A DNA stretch of 64,000 nucleotides from Pleurocapsa sp. PCC 7319 (GTDB taxonomy: Bacteria; Cyanobacteriota; Cyanobacteriia; Cyanobacteriales; Xenococcaceae). The DNA lies in assembly GCF_000332195.1 (NCBI RefSeq), contig NZ_KB235922.1, forward strand, positions 3,507,322 through 3,571,321, read 5' to 3'. Under the pieces are notes generated by a model. It was not told where the DNA came from. It searched no databases and saw nothing but the letters and a program-made list of their open reading frames with translations. The position numbers and the translations under genes were made by a program. Positions 54,773 through 62,928 of this stretch are shown here, piece by piece; within the stretch, counting starts at the first letter, position 1, and each line of letters begins with the position of its first letter.

Positions 54773-55996
54773 ATGACTGATAGTGCTATTAGTGGAGTAG
54801 TAAACAATACTGAAATATCTATACCTCCCATTTGGCTAATTCGCATTCTAGTTTGGGGACAACGTTTTTTTCAACCTGTAATTAAGCCAAAAAAGCTACC
54901 GTTGAAATTTCCAACAATCAATATAGGAATCTTGGAGAATCCATACCCTGGAACATTACTGTTTACGAATGCCAATAACCCATTTCTCAGTAATATTGAA
55001 CGTTTTAACAGTCATATTGCTGAGATTGACAAATACACTGGAAAAATATTACTTTATCGGCGTATTTTGACGAAGGCATATTTATTTCAATCACAACCAG
55101 ACGGTTACTCTTACGGGATTTTAGAAAAAATTGGAGTTAATGGAGGAGGACATAGTGGCACTCATTATTTGTGCGATCGCAATTTAAAAGTAATTAACTC
55201 TTTCCGAATAGTTGATTTACCTGAAAGTACTACGGATTTGCATGAATTTCTACTACTGGAAAACGGCAATGTGTTATTGCTATCTTACCAGAGCCGTAAA
55301 ATAGACTTGAGTAGTATAGGAGGAGATAAAGAAGCTCTAGTTTACGATCCAGTCATCATAGAGCAAACATCATCTGGTGAAATTACTTGGTTTTGGCATG
55401 GAAAACAACACTTCGATCTTAATGATATTTTTAATAGTACTAATAGTCCTGATGTAGATATTAATGCCATTGCTCCCTTGCACGTAGATTATGCTCACGC
55501 CAACGCACTAGGTTTTTTTCCTGACGGAAATATACTTTTATCTTTGAAGTATATGAATTGTCTAATTAAGATAGATCGACAAACTAAAGACATAATCTGG
55601 TGTATTGGTGGTTCTAAATGTTTGAAGAATCAGTTCACTTTTGTAAACGATCCTAATAATGGTTTTTCCAATCAACATAGTGCGCGAATTCTACCCAACA
55701 ATAATCTATTGCTGTTCGACAATGGGACATTACATTCTCAAAAAGAGTCTCGCGCCGTCGAATACGAAATTGATGAGCAAAATTTTACTGCTAGACTAAT
55801 TTGGAGTTATAGCAATAATCAGTATACACCTGCTCAAGGTTCAGTTGAACGTCTTCCCAACGGTAATACTTTAATTGGTTGGGGATTTGCTACTAAGCCA
55901 TTTGTTTCTGAAATTACACCTCAAGGTACAGTGGCTTTAGAAATGAGCTTACCTAAAGGTCAGATGGTTTATCGAGTTTGTCAAAGTAAGAAATAA
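54773..55996 (+). CDS. Arylsulfotransferase-like beta-propeller protein
   Basis: A 407-aa protein without signal peptide, lying between oxidase subunits I and III on the same strand. Repeated blade-like strands (LHEFLLLENGNVLLLSYQS, HANALGFFPDGNILLSLKYM, HSARILPNNNLLLFDNG, VERLPNGNTLIGWG) fit the arylsulfotransferase (ASST) superfamily propeller. The conserved His in HEFLLL, HANAL and QHSARI match the pattern of that family. Whether it has enzymatic activity is unknown; some members appear to have lost it. A role tied to the oxidase is suggested only by position. Confidence 0.8.
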   Translation: MTDSAISGVVNNTEISIPPIWLIRILVWGQRFFQPVIKPKKLPLKFPTINIGILENPYPGTLLFTNANNPFLSNIERFNSHIAEIDKYTGKILLYRRILTKAYLFQSQPDGYSYGILEKIGVNGGGHSGTHYLCDRNLKVINSFRIVDLPESTTDLHEFLLLENGNVLLLSYQSRKIDLSSIGGDKEALVYDPVIIEQTSSGEITWFWHGKQHFDLNDIFNSTNSPDVDINAIAPLHVDYAHANALGFFPDGNILLSLKYMNCLIKIDRQTKDIIWCIGGSKCLKNQFTFVNDPNNGFSNQHSARILPNNNLLLFDNGTLHSQKESRAVEYEIDEQNFTARLIWSYSNNQYTPAQGSVERLPNGNTLIGWGFATKPFVSEITPQGTVALEMSLPKGQMVYRVCQSKK

Positions 55997-56195
55997 GAAA
56001 TAAGCAAAAGATTTAGAAAAGAACGACAACAGGGATGGAAAATTTTTCCGAGAAAAATAAAGTTCTTTCTCAAAAAAATTTTGTAGTTTAAGTACCTTTG
56101 ACTAATTAAAAATTGTAAGGTGGCAATGCACTAAAGTACTCCCTTCAGTCGTCCACCTTACTCTACTAACAACTAACAATCAAAAATCAACAATT

Positions 56196-56816
56196 ATGAC
56201 CAGTTTAGAACCTACTTTAGATCAAGAGCAATTAAACCATTCTAGCCACGCAGTATACGAACACGAACATGATGAAGCTGGCAATAGTATGTTCGGCTTC
56301 ATTACCTTCTTGCTTTCTGAGAGCGTTATTTTCCTTAGTTTTTTTGCTGGCTACATAGTTTATAAAACCACAACCTCTAATTGGCTTCCTTCTGGTGTAG
56401 AAGGACTAGAGGTCAGAGACCCGACCATCAATACCATCATTCTTGTTTCCAGTAGTTTTGTGATCTATATTGCCGAACGCTATCTTCATGACAAAAATCT
56501 TTGGGGTTTTCGCTTCTTTTGGTTACTAACTATGGCTATGGGGAGCTATTTCCTCTATGGACAAGCAGTGGAATGGAATACTCTGCAATTTGGTTTTACT
56601 TCTGGCGTATTTGGCGGAACGTTCTATCTACTAACTGGTTTTCATGGTTTGCACGTCTTTACTGGTGTGCTGCTTCAGGGAATTATGCTAATTCGTTCCT
56701 TTATTCCTGGGAATTATGAAGACGGGCAATTTGGCGTAGAGGCTACTTCACTGTTTTGGCACTTTGTCGATGTTATTTGGATTATTTTGTTTATTCTGAT
56801 TTATGTCTGGCAATAA
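56196..56816 (+). CDS. ctaE: Heme-copper oxidase subunit III
   Basis: A 206-aa, five-helix subunit III: GNSMFGFITFLLSESVIFLS with the conserved acidic residue, TGFHGLHVFTGVLLQGIML and ATSLFWHFVDVIWIILFIL are family marks. The N-terminal His/Glu-rich stretch (YEHEHDEAG) is soluble. It stabilises the catalytic subunit. It is separated from the preceding gene by 200 bases that include an inverted repeat (GTAAGGTGG 56115-56123 with CCACCTTAC 56153-56161), so it may also have its own expression control. Confidence 0.93.
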   Translation: MTSLEPTLDQEQLNHSSHAVYEHEHDEAGNSMFGFITFLLSESVIFLSFFAGYIVYKTTTSNWLPSGVEGLEVRDPTINTIILVSSSFVIYIAERYLHDKNLWGFRFFWLLTMAMGSYFLYGQAVEWNTLQFGFTSGVFGGTFYLLTGFHGLHVFTGVLLQGIMLIRSFIPGNYEDGQFGVEATSLFWHFVDVIWIILFILIYVWQ

Positions 56817-56951
56817 TACAGCTAGTTGCGATCGCGAAATTAAGAGGTCATGTCGCCTCACAGTTCTTTATCGATGGGTTTGAGAATAAATCTAGTCAAA
56901 GCACTCATGCTAATTCTTTTTGGGAATTATATGACTAAATTGATTTAGGTA

Positions 56952-57884
56952 ATGATTGTGAAATATGTAATTAGACCCATTCTCCCTAAAGTGGGAAATC
57001 CAGTAAGAATTAATGAAGCTGAATATCAAGAAATTACTAACGCCAGAAAACTAGCTTGGGATATTCTATTGGTCAAAGAATTTTTTTCTTATGTCGTCAG
57101 AAACTTCTCCCAACTAGAGAGTGAGAGCAAGAGAATAGAGACTAAAGCTAAGAATAATTCTAATGATTTCAGGGAACAATGGGAAAATGGTTCTTTTAGA
57201 CTCGAAAATACTCACATTTTTAATCTGCTTGTGATGAATCTGCTTACTACCTGTAGATCGTATCTAGATTTATTCGATTATCAAGGAAAAAATAAACAGA
57301 GAGAATTATTTTCGGGAGAAGATGATATACGCAAGATCCTAGAAAATATTAAGAATGAACACCACGATCAAAATACCATGTGTAATTTTTTCTGGAAGTT
57401 AAGAAATTACACACAGCACCATTCTAGTCCAATAACGGGGAGTCCAACGTCAATTAACAATCCAGTCATAAAAATTGGATTTACTACTGATGTTAATAAA
57501 ATATTAAAGCTGTCAGATGAAAGACAAGAATTAAAGACATATCTTGAAAATAAATTGTCTAATTATTCTCAGCAAGAATTACAAAAATATCCTAAAAAGC
57601 TAAATATTAGATTGCTGATCAAGGAATATATTATAGTAATGAAAAATATTCATGATGAATTCAACCAAAAATTAGATTCAAAGTTTCAAATTGTCAAGAA
57701 TATACTTGATCATAAAGTTGAATATTACTGCCAAGATAACTCTCCAGAGTCAGCTTTTGAAATTTACAAGTCAAACAAAGAAAGTCAGGAATGGGAAGAA
57801 CGTTTTGATGTATCTCTCCAACTGTTTAATGATTGGGAGAAAACAATCGAAAAATATTCTCAAATCAATCCAATAAATGACTAA
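56952..57884 (+). CDS. Hypothetical protein, 310 aa
   Basis: Not recognised. The protein is soluble, highly charged and largely helical. The block CNFFWKLRNYTQHHSSPITG has the Arg-Asn-Tyr-x-x-His-His pattern that looks like an HEPN-type RNase motif (Rx4-6H), but this is weak. Low-GC codon use resembles that of accessory genes. It lies between subunit III and a GNAT remnant, a decayed zone, so recent acquisition is possible. The start ATG at 56952 has GGTAATG nearby but no strong ribosome site. Confidence 0.6.
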   Translation: MIVKYVIRPILPKVGNPVRINEAEYQEITNARKLAWDILLVKEFFSYVVRNFSQLESESKRIETKAKNNSNDFREQWENGSFRLENTHIFNLLVMNLLTTCRSYLDLFDYQGKNKQRELFSGEDDIRKILENIKNEHHDQNTMCNFFWKLRNYTQHHSSPITGSPTSINNPVIKIGFTTDVNKILKLSDERQELKTYLENKLSNYSQQELQKYPKKLNIRLLIKEYIIVMKNIHDEFNQKLDSKFQIVKNILDHKVEYYCQDNSPESAFEIYKSNKESQEWEERFDVSLQLFNDWEKTIEKYSQINPIND

Positions 57885-57889
57885 TTTAG

Positions 57890-58057
57890 CTCAAACTTGT
57901 TATTGATGAAATAAAACAATTGGGTGTAAAACGCATTCAAACTATGCACAAACCCAAAAATAAAATAGCAGGACAACTTTATCAAAAAATCGGATTTTCC
58001 TATATTGGTAATCTCGATGATGGAGATTTACTCATGGAAATGACAATTAACAAATAG
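57890..58057 (+). pseudogene. GNAT acetyltransferase C-terminal remnant
   Basis: Fifty-five codons (LKLVIDEIKQLGVKRIQTMH, then QLYQKIGFSYIGNLDDGDLL) end at TAG 58055-58057. The motif LYQKIGFSYIG is the usual C-terminal part of Gcn5-related acetyltransferases. The N-terminal half with the acetyl-CoA site is missing and the upstream frame carries stops. It begins just after the stop of the 310-aa gene. Confidence 0.7.
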
Positions 58058-58113
58058 CTATTAATAAGAATTGGCGAATAACGAATGACGAATAACAAAG
58101 GACAAATCAAAAT

Positions 58114-59604
58114 ATGATTATCGATGATCGCTTTTACGATGTAATTATTGTTGGTACGGGTGCGGGGGGAGGGACATTAACTCGCAAATTAGCCGAAGCT
58201 GGCAAAAAGATTTTGGTATTAGAACAGGGAGAGTTTACCGATAAAGAAAGTTCTGAATTAGTTGAAGTTGAAGTATTTAAGAAAGAAGATTATCACGCCC
58301 CAGAGCAATGGTACGATCGCGAGGGTGAACCATTTAATCCTCAAACTAGCTACTGTGTCGGTGGCAATACTAAAATTTATAGTGGAGCTTTTTTAAGATT
58401 TCGAGAAAAAGATTTTGAGCAAGTACAGCATCAAGATGGTATTTCCCCTGAATGGCCTTTAAAATATCAAGATTTTGAACCTTATTACACCGAAGCAGAA
58501 AAGCTGTATCGCACTCATGGTAAAGCAGGGGATGATCCCACAGAACCGACTAGAAGCCAAGATTATCCCATACCACCTGTCGATCGCATCCCACCTATCC
58601 AAGAAATCAGCGATCGCCTTTTTAAATACGGACTACACCCGGCTTACTTACCTATTGGGATCGGAGATGAAGGACGCACGGATTCAGAAGATACAGGAGT
58701 TAGCCCCGCAATACAGGCAGGTCATGATGTAACGTTGAAAACGTCGGCTAAAGTCGTAGCTTTACATACCAATGCTTCAGGAAGTGAGGTTAAAGCCGTT
58801 GAAGCTCAGATAAACGGACAATCTTATCTATTTATGGGTCATATTGTCGTACTTTCCTGTGGGGCGATTAATTCTGCTGCTTTATTATTGCGATCGGCAA
58901 ATGAAAAACATCCTCGCGGTCTGGCTAATAGTTCCGATTTAATGGGACGCAATCTAATGAAACACCTGATGACGGTCATCTTACAACAATCTCCTCAGCC
59001 TCATTCTGGATTATTTCAACGCACTATGTATATTAATGATTTCTATTGGGGTGATGAAGATTTTCCCTACCCAATGGGTCATATCCAAGATGCGGGAGGG
59101 ATTTTACAAGACGTAATCTTTTCAGAATCTCCACCAATTTTATCGGTTGCCGCTAAATTAATGCCTGGATTTGGCTTAAAACAATTAGCGAAACGTTCCC
59201 TGGGCTGGTGGCTACAAACAGAAGATTTGCCCGATCCTAATAATCGAGTTAGGTTAACTGACAATAAGCTTTACGTAGACTATACTCCTAACAACCTTGA
59301 GGCACACGATCGCCTATTATATCGTTGGCAAGAAGTTCTCAAAACTACAGATAAGCAATCTCGCGGAATCCATCCTTACGGAACTGTTCCCATTCAAGTT
59401 GTGGCACATCAATGCGGTACTTGTCGCTTTGGCGAAAATCCTCAAACTTCAGTACTTAATCTCAACTGTCGTACTCACGATGTCGAGAATCTATATGTAG
59501 TCGATAGTAGTTTTTTTCCTTCTAGTGCAGCTATTGGTCCAGCCTTAACAGTCATTGCTAACGCATTAAGAGTAGGAGATTATTTAATTGAACAGTTGAG
59601 TTAA
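58114..59604 (+). CDS. GMC family FAD oxidoreductase
   Basis: A 496-aa flavoprotein of the glucose-methanol-choline family. N-terminal dinucleotide motif VIIVGTGAGGGTLTRKLAE, then the FAD-binding VGGNTKIYSGAFLRFRE. The C-terminal active-site region is VVAHQCGTCRFGENPQTS with the conserved His pair region and SSFFPSSAAIGPALTVIANALR. These enzymes oxidise alcohols or sugars. No cytochrome partner lies adjacent, so the acceptor is unknown. Transcribed alone, after a decayed region. Confidence 0.9.
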   Translation: MIIDDRFYDVIIVGTGAGGGTLTRKLAEAGKKILVLEQGEFTDKESSELVEVEVFKKEDYHAPEQWYDREGEPFNPQTSYCVGGNTKIYSGAFLRFREKDFEQVQHQDGISPEWPLKYQDFEPYYTEAEKLYRTHGKAGDDPTEPTRSQDYPIPPVDRIPPIQEISDRLFKYGLHPAYLPIGIGDEGRTDSEDTGVSPAIQAGHDVTLKTSAKVVALHTNASGSEVKAVEAQINGQSYLFMGHIVVLSCGAINSAALLLRSANEKHPRGLANSSDLMGRNLMKHLMTVILQQSPQPHSGLFQRTMYINDFYWGDEDFPYPMGHIQDAGGILQDVIFSESPPILSVAAKLMPGFGLKQLAKRSLGWWLQTEDLPDPNNRVRLTDNKLYVDYTPNNLEAHDRLLYRWQEVLKTTDKQSRGIHPYGTVPIQVVAHQCGTCRFGENPQTSVLNLNCRTHDVENLYVVDSSFFPSSAAIGPALTVIANALRVGDYLIEQLS

Positions 59605-59643
59605 GCCTGTAATCTCCTCACTATCAGTAAGATGGGAATAGTT

Positions 59644-60057
59644 TTATAAAAACCGATCTACTGCCAACAACAACTCATCAATGATCCGATTATGGAAATA
59701 ATGGGGAGGATTCCATTTAATCCACTCCGAAGAACTATGTTCTGTCATCACAATTTCTAATTCTTCACTGACCCAAGCCAAAAAAATAACCAGCGATTTC
59801 TCAACTTTTTGCCCACCAAAAAGTCTGTATCGTGGATAATAAATTGTTCTATAGCGGAAATCCAATTCCAAGCAAACTTGTCGTTTAGTAATTCCTGTTT
59901 CTTCAGATAACTCTCGTAAAGCGCACTGTAGCTCTGTTTCCCCTGGTTCAATATGACCTTTAGGTAGATCGTAACGATGCGATCGCTTCATTAAGAGAAA
60001 TGATGGTTGTTTAGTTTTAGTGAAACAAATTACACCACAGGATTTTACTTTTTGCAT
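59644..60057 (-). CDS. Nudix hydrolase
   Basis: A 137-aa protein from the ATG at 60057 (the frame extends to 60087, with no ribosome site to decide). The Nudix box is complete: GHIEPGETELQCALRELSEETGI, with the Gly-x5-Glu-x7-Arg-Glu-Leu-x-Glu-Glu pattern that binds metal and pyrophosphate. The early KQPSFLLMKRSHRYDLPKG region fits Ap4A-type hydrolases. The cytosolic substrate is a nucleoside diphosphate derivative, not known exactly. Last of a leftward series with DUF952 and yjbQ-like genes. Confidence 0.9.
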   Translation of the reverse strand: MQKVKSCGVICFTKTKQPSFLLMKRSHRYDLPKGHIEPGETELQCALRELSEETGITKRQVCLELDFRYRTIYYPRYRLFGGQKVEKSLVIFLAWVSEELEIVMTEHSSSEWIKWNPPHYFHNRIIDELLLAVDRFL

Positions 60058-60117
60058 GGAGAGCGATCGCATTACAAAGACGATCATGATCGAGATAAAT
60101 GTTTTTTAGAGCATAAT

Positions 60118-60468
60118 TCAAACTTTTAATTCCTCAGGTAGAGTGAAGCTACCATCAGCATTGCAGGGAAAAGCGAGCGCTTTTTTTACCGCAGTGCAGG
60201 GCAATAAACCATAAAGATGAGGATACAATTCTGTTCCTCCTTCAAGATTTTCTTCTACTAAATCGCTATCTATTTTTGAAGGCTCAACAACTAATATAAC
60301 AAGACTATTTTGCCCTCGAAAAAAATGATCTGCTACTGTCAGAAGTTGGTCAAGATAAGAACAGTGAATAAATTGCTCGATAACAAAACCTTTTGGTTGA
60401 TATACACCAATAGATTGAGCATAATCCCACTCAGCCAATGAGGTTATATGATAAATCAATTGATTCAA
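60118..60468 (-). CDS. DUF952 protein
   Basis: A 116-aa protein with the DUF952 pattern: IYHITSLAEWDYAQSIGVY near the start, FIHCSYLDQLLTVADHFF, and ELYPHLYGLLPCTAVKKAL. The fold is related to ADP-ribosyl-binding or transferase-like domains, but no activity is assigned. The start is a TTG that overlaps the preceding stop (TTGA), or another TTG three codons later; no ATG fits. Directly follows the YjbQ-like gene, so they are translationally coupled. Confidence 0.85.
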   Translation of the reverse strand: MNQLIYHITSLAEWDYAQSIGVYQPKGFVIEQFIHCSYLDQLLTVADHFFRGQNSLVILVVEPSKIDSDLVEENLEGGTELYPHLYGLLPCTAVKKALAFPCNADGSFTLPEELKV

Positions 60469-60890
60469 TGTTGTTCACCATTAATATGAACAATCAACTC
60501 TCTGTAATGGCTACGCTGACGATGTTCCCAGAGATAAATTCCCTGCCAGGTACCCAAAACTAATCTCCCTCCAGAAATGGGAATATGTTCCGAGGTATGG
60601 GTAAGAGCCGAGCGAATATGAGCTGGCATATCATCAGGACCTTCCGCACTGTGAATATAGCGCATAGAATCTTCGGGTACTAATTGAGCAAAGAAGTTTT
60701 CTAAATCCCTTAAGACATCGGGATCGGCATTTTCTTGGATTACCAAAGATGCAGAAGTATGACGGACAAATATAGTACACAAACCAGTATTTACCGAAGA
60801 TTGTGCCACGGCTTGTTCAACTTGATTGGTAATTTTGTGGAGTGATTTTCCTGTAGTTCTAATTTTTAAAGCTATTTGATGGTGTTTCAT
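60465..60890 (-). CDS. YjbQ/UPF0047 family protein
   Basis: Start at ATG 60890 is preferred (MKHHQIALKI); a TTG four codons upstream touches the stop of the protease gene. The 141-aa protein has the family motifs GLCTIFVRHTSASLVIQENADPDV, HIRSALTHTSEHIPISGGRL and LGTWQGIYLWEHRQRSHYRE. YjbQ-like proteins show weak thiamine phosphate synthase activity in vitro; their true role is unclear. The three-histidine arrangement suggests metal binding. Confidence 0.92.
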   Translation of the reverse strand: MKHHQIALKIRTTGKSLHKITNQVEQAVAQSSVNTGLCTIFVRHTSASLVIQENADPDVLRDLENFFAQLVPEDSMRYIHSAEGPDDMPAHIRSALTHTSEHIPISGGRLVLGTWQGIYLWEHRQRSHYRELIVHINGEQH

Positions 60891-60903
60891 TGTTGCGTGC
60901 AAT

Positions 60904-62712
60904 TTAACTATTTTTGCTCAGGTGGTTATTAGAAGACTTTGGCTCTTGGTCGATAATGGATTCGCTATTTTTAGCGGCTTCACTCTGAGAATCAGAAGTA
61001 TTTTGGGAATTATTTGGGGGTTTATTGTCTCTGGCTTCTGCTTCTACCTCCTGAGCCGAGGGATTAAAATTACAGCGGGCGAAGAGATGTTTGATCACTT
61101 TCTGTTCTACCTCGGGCAGAGCAAACCACCAAGGAAGATGACCTACTGGTGCCTCCGTAGGATTAAAACTTAATTGTTCATATAGTAGATATCCAGTACC
61201 GCTAGAGACTTCACCTTTTTTCCAACCAACTTGTGTCGCAAATTGTCGCCAGGTTTCAGTTGAGAAATCTCCTTTTTGGTTAACACTCTGCCAAACTTCT
61301 TGCTGTGAACTAAAACCAAATTTATTACCACTATATTTTTTCCAGAGATAATCAATAGTCGTGATATCAGGACAAGAAAATTCGGCAATAGTTTTGAGCT
61401 CAATAAATACGTGCTTATTTTGCTGTTTAGCCGTTTTGACAATTTGCTCTATTAGCTTATAGGTATGCAGATCAGCTTCTGACCATTTTTGATTTTTTAA
61501 CAAATCACGCAGCACGCTGTAATCAATACCAGTTTTCTCTGAAATCAAAGCTATTTTATTAGGAATTTTAGCAGCATCAGTAGTTGCTGCTTCTGATCCA
61601 TTGGGTTGGTTAAGAGCTTCATCGGTTTCAGGTTGAGATTCAGTTTCTGCTGACGATTCAACTACTACATCAGGAGTTGGCGATTCATTCGACTCTGCCA
61701 CTTCATTTTCAACTTCAGAATTTACAGTTTCTTGAGTAGGAGCAGGAGTAAAAGTAGGTACTGAAGTAATAGTATCGGGGTCGGTTGATACTTCAGGCTG
61801 ATCGCTGTTATCTGGTTGAGAGGAAGTAGGATTAGTTGGCTCTGATTCTGGAGTTGACTCAACCTCCGGCTGGTTAGCTACATCGGTAGTTGGCGGAGAT
61901 GAGGTTTCTGGGATATTTGTTTCTTCCACTGCTGGTGCTGGATTTTTGGCGATAGGTTGACTATCTGGCTTAGCGATCTCGCTTTGCGAGGTGGCAGAGC
62001 CAATCGCCTCTTGATAACTATTCATAGGAATTGCGTAATTGGAAGTCCCTCCAGATATGGCATTGACATTAGCCTCCCCATGAATACCGATCATCAAACC
62101 CTCTTGGTTAAATACTGGTCCCCCACTCATACCAGGAAAGGCTTCGCCATTATAGATGAGAGAATAGCCGTTTTCTGTTGATTTGGGTAGTATACCAACC
62201 AAGTTAGCTGGAAAGAAGCGATAGTAACGATTATCTTCTTTACGTAATTCTCCAGGATAGCCAGCAAAATAAATACTTTGTCCTTCATTCAAATTTCCCG
62301 AATTACCTATTTCGGCTAATTGATAGTTCTGGTTAGTGGTGAATTGTAATATCGCTAAATCTAACCCTGGTAATTTTTTAATGCTGGCGGGATCAACTGG
62401 ATGTTTTCTGCCGTCAATGGTCTGAACAATATATTCTCCAGGATTTTTCATAACGTGCCAGTTGGTTAACACGGTATAAACATTATTAGAATATTCAATC
62501 AGTGAACCAGAACCAACACTAGCACCATCTATGCGCACAGTAATTTGCTTAGCACGAAGATTAACTTCTTCTGGAGTAAGAGTTTGAGCTAGTTGAGTAA
62601 CTGAAGCTTTGGTAATTTGTGGTTGTAGGTTCAAAGCTAAGGCACTTAGTAGAAAGGTACAGCTGATTGTTCCTCCTACATATAGTTTGGTAATTTTCCC
62701 AGAAAATTTCAT
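60904..62712 (-). CDS. Exported trypsin-like protease with C-terminal GUN4 domain
   Basis: A 602-aa fusion. An N-terminal membrane/signal segment (about 10-30) leads to a trypsin-like domain with His86 (LTNWHVM), Asp118 (PGLDLAIL) and Ser196 (PGMSGGPV). A long linker (about 235-385) rich in Pro, Ser, Thr and Glu follows. The GUN4-like domain (about 390-555) has DYSVLRDLLKNQKWSEADLH, ITTIDYLWKKYSGNKFGF and VGHLPWW. GUN4 binds Mg-porphyrins in chlorophyll synthesis, so this could be a porphyrin-sensing protease outside the cytosol. An interspersed repeat lies in the linker (61972-62007). First gene of a leftward group with yjbQ, DUF952 and nudix genes. Confidence 0.88.
   Translation of the reverse strand: MKFSGKITKLYVGGTISCTFLLSALALNLQPQITKASVTQLAQTLTPEEVNLRAKQITVRIDGASVGSGSLIEYSNNVYTVLTNWHVMKNPGEYIVQTIDGRKHPVDPASIKKLPGLDLAILQFTTNQNYQLAEIGNSGNLNEGQSIYFAGYPGELRKEDNRYYRFFPANLVGILPKSTENGYSLIYNGEAFPGMSGGPVFNQEGLMIGIHGEANVNAISGGTSNYAIPMNSYQEAIGSATSQSEIAKPDSQPIAKNPAPAVEETNIPETSSPPTTDVANQPEVESTPESEPTNPTSSQPDNSDQPEVSTDPDTITSVPTFTPAPTQETVNSEVENEVAESNESPTPDVVVESSAETESQPETDEALNQPNGSEAATTDAAKIPNKIALISEKTGIDYSVLRDLLKNQKWSEADLHTYKLIEQIVKTAKQQNKHVFIELKTIAEFSCPDITTIDYLWKKYSGNKFGFSSQQEVWQSVNQKGDFSTETWRQFATQVGWKKGEVSSGTGYLLYEQLSFNPTEAPVGHLPWWFALPEVEQKVIKHLFARCNFNPSAQEVEAEARDNKPPNNSQNTSDSQSEAAKNSESIIDQEPKSSNNHLSKNS
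61972..62007. repeat. Interspersed repeat inside the protease linker
   Basis: AGCGATCTCGCTTTGCGAGG TGGCAGAGCCAATCGC is an inverted partner of the intergenic copy at 43688-43721. It contains a hairpin core (CTCGCTTTGCGAG). It adds GSATSQSEIAK to the protein linker in frame. Confidence 0.65.
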
Positions 62713-62928
62713 TCATTTAACTCCGATAGGTCTAACTAAAAGTATTTATTGGTATTGACGTTAAAATCGATAATCGTTCCTTAACCAAATCTTTAGTTAG
62801 AATCAACAAACCACGACAATAAAAAAACAGATTGAAATCTGTAATAGATAATCGATTATCAACTATCTTATTAATTCTCGAATAGTAACTGCCCTATGGT
62901 CAAAAGTTATAGGTCAATATTCTCACTA

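Noticed and set aside
56756-56938. 60-codon frame overlapping the end of ctaE
   Set aside because: First half is an out-of-frame copy of ctaE; the second half has no start of its own, though it might be a remnant.
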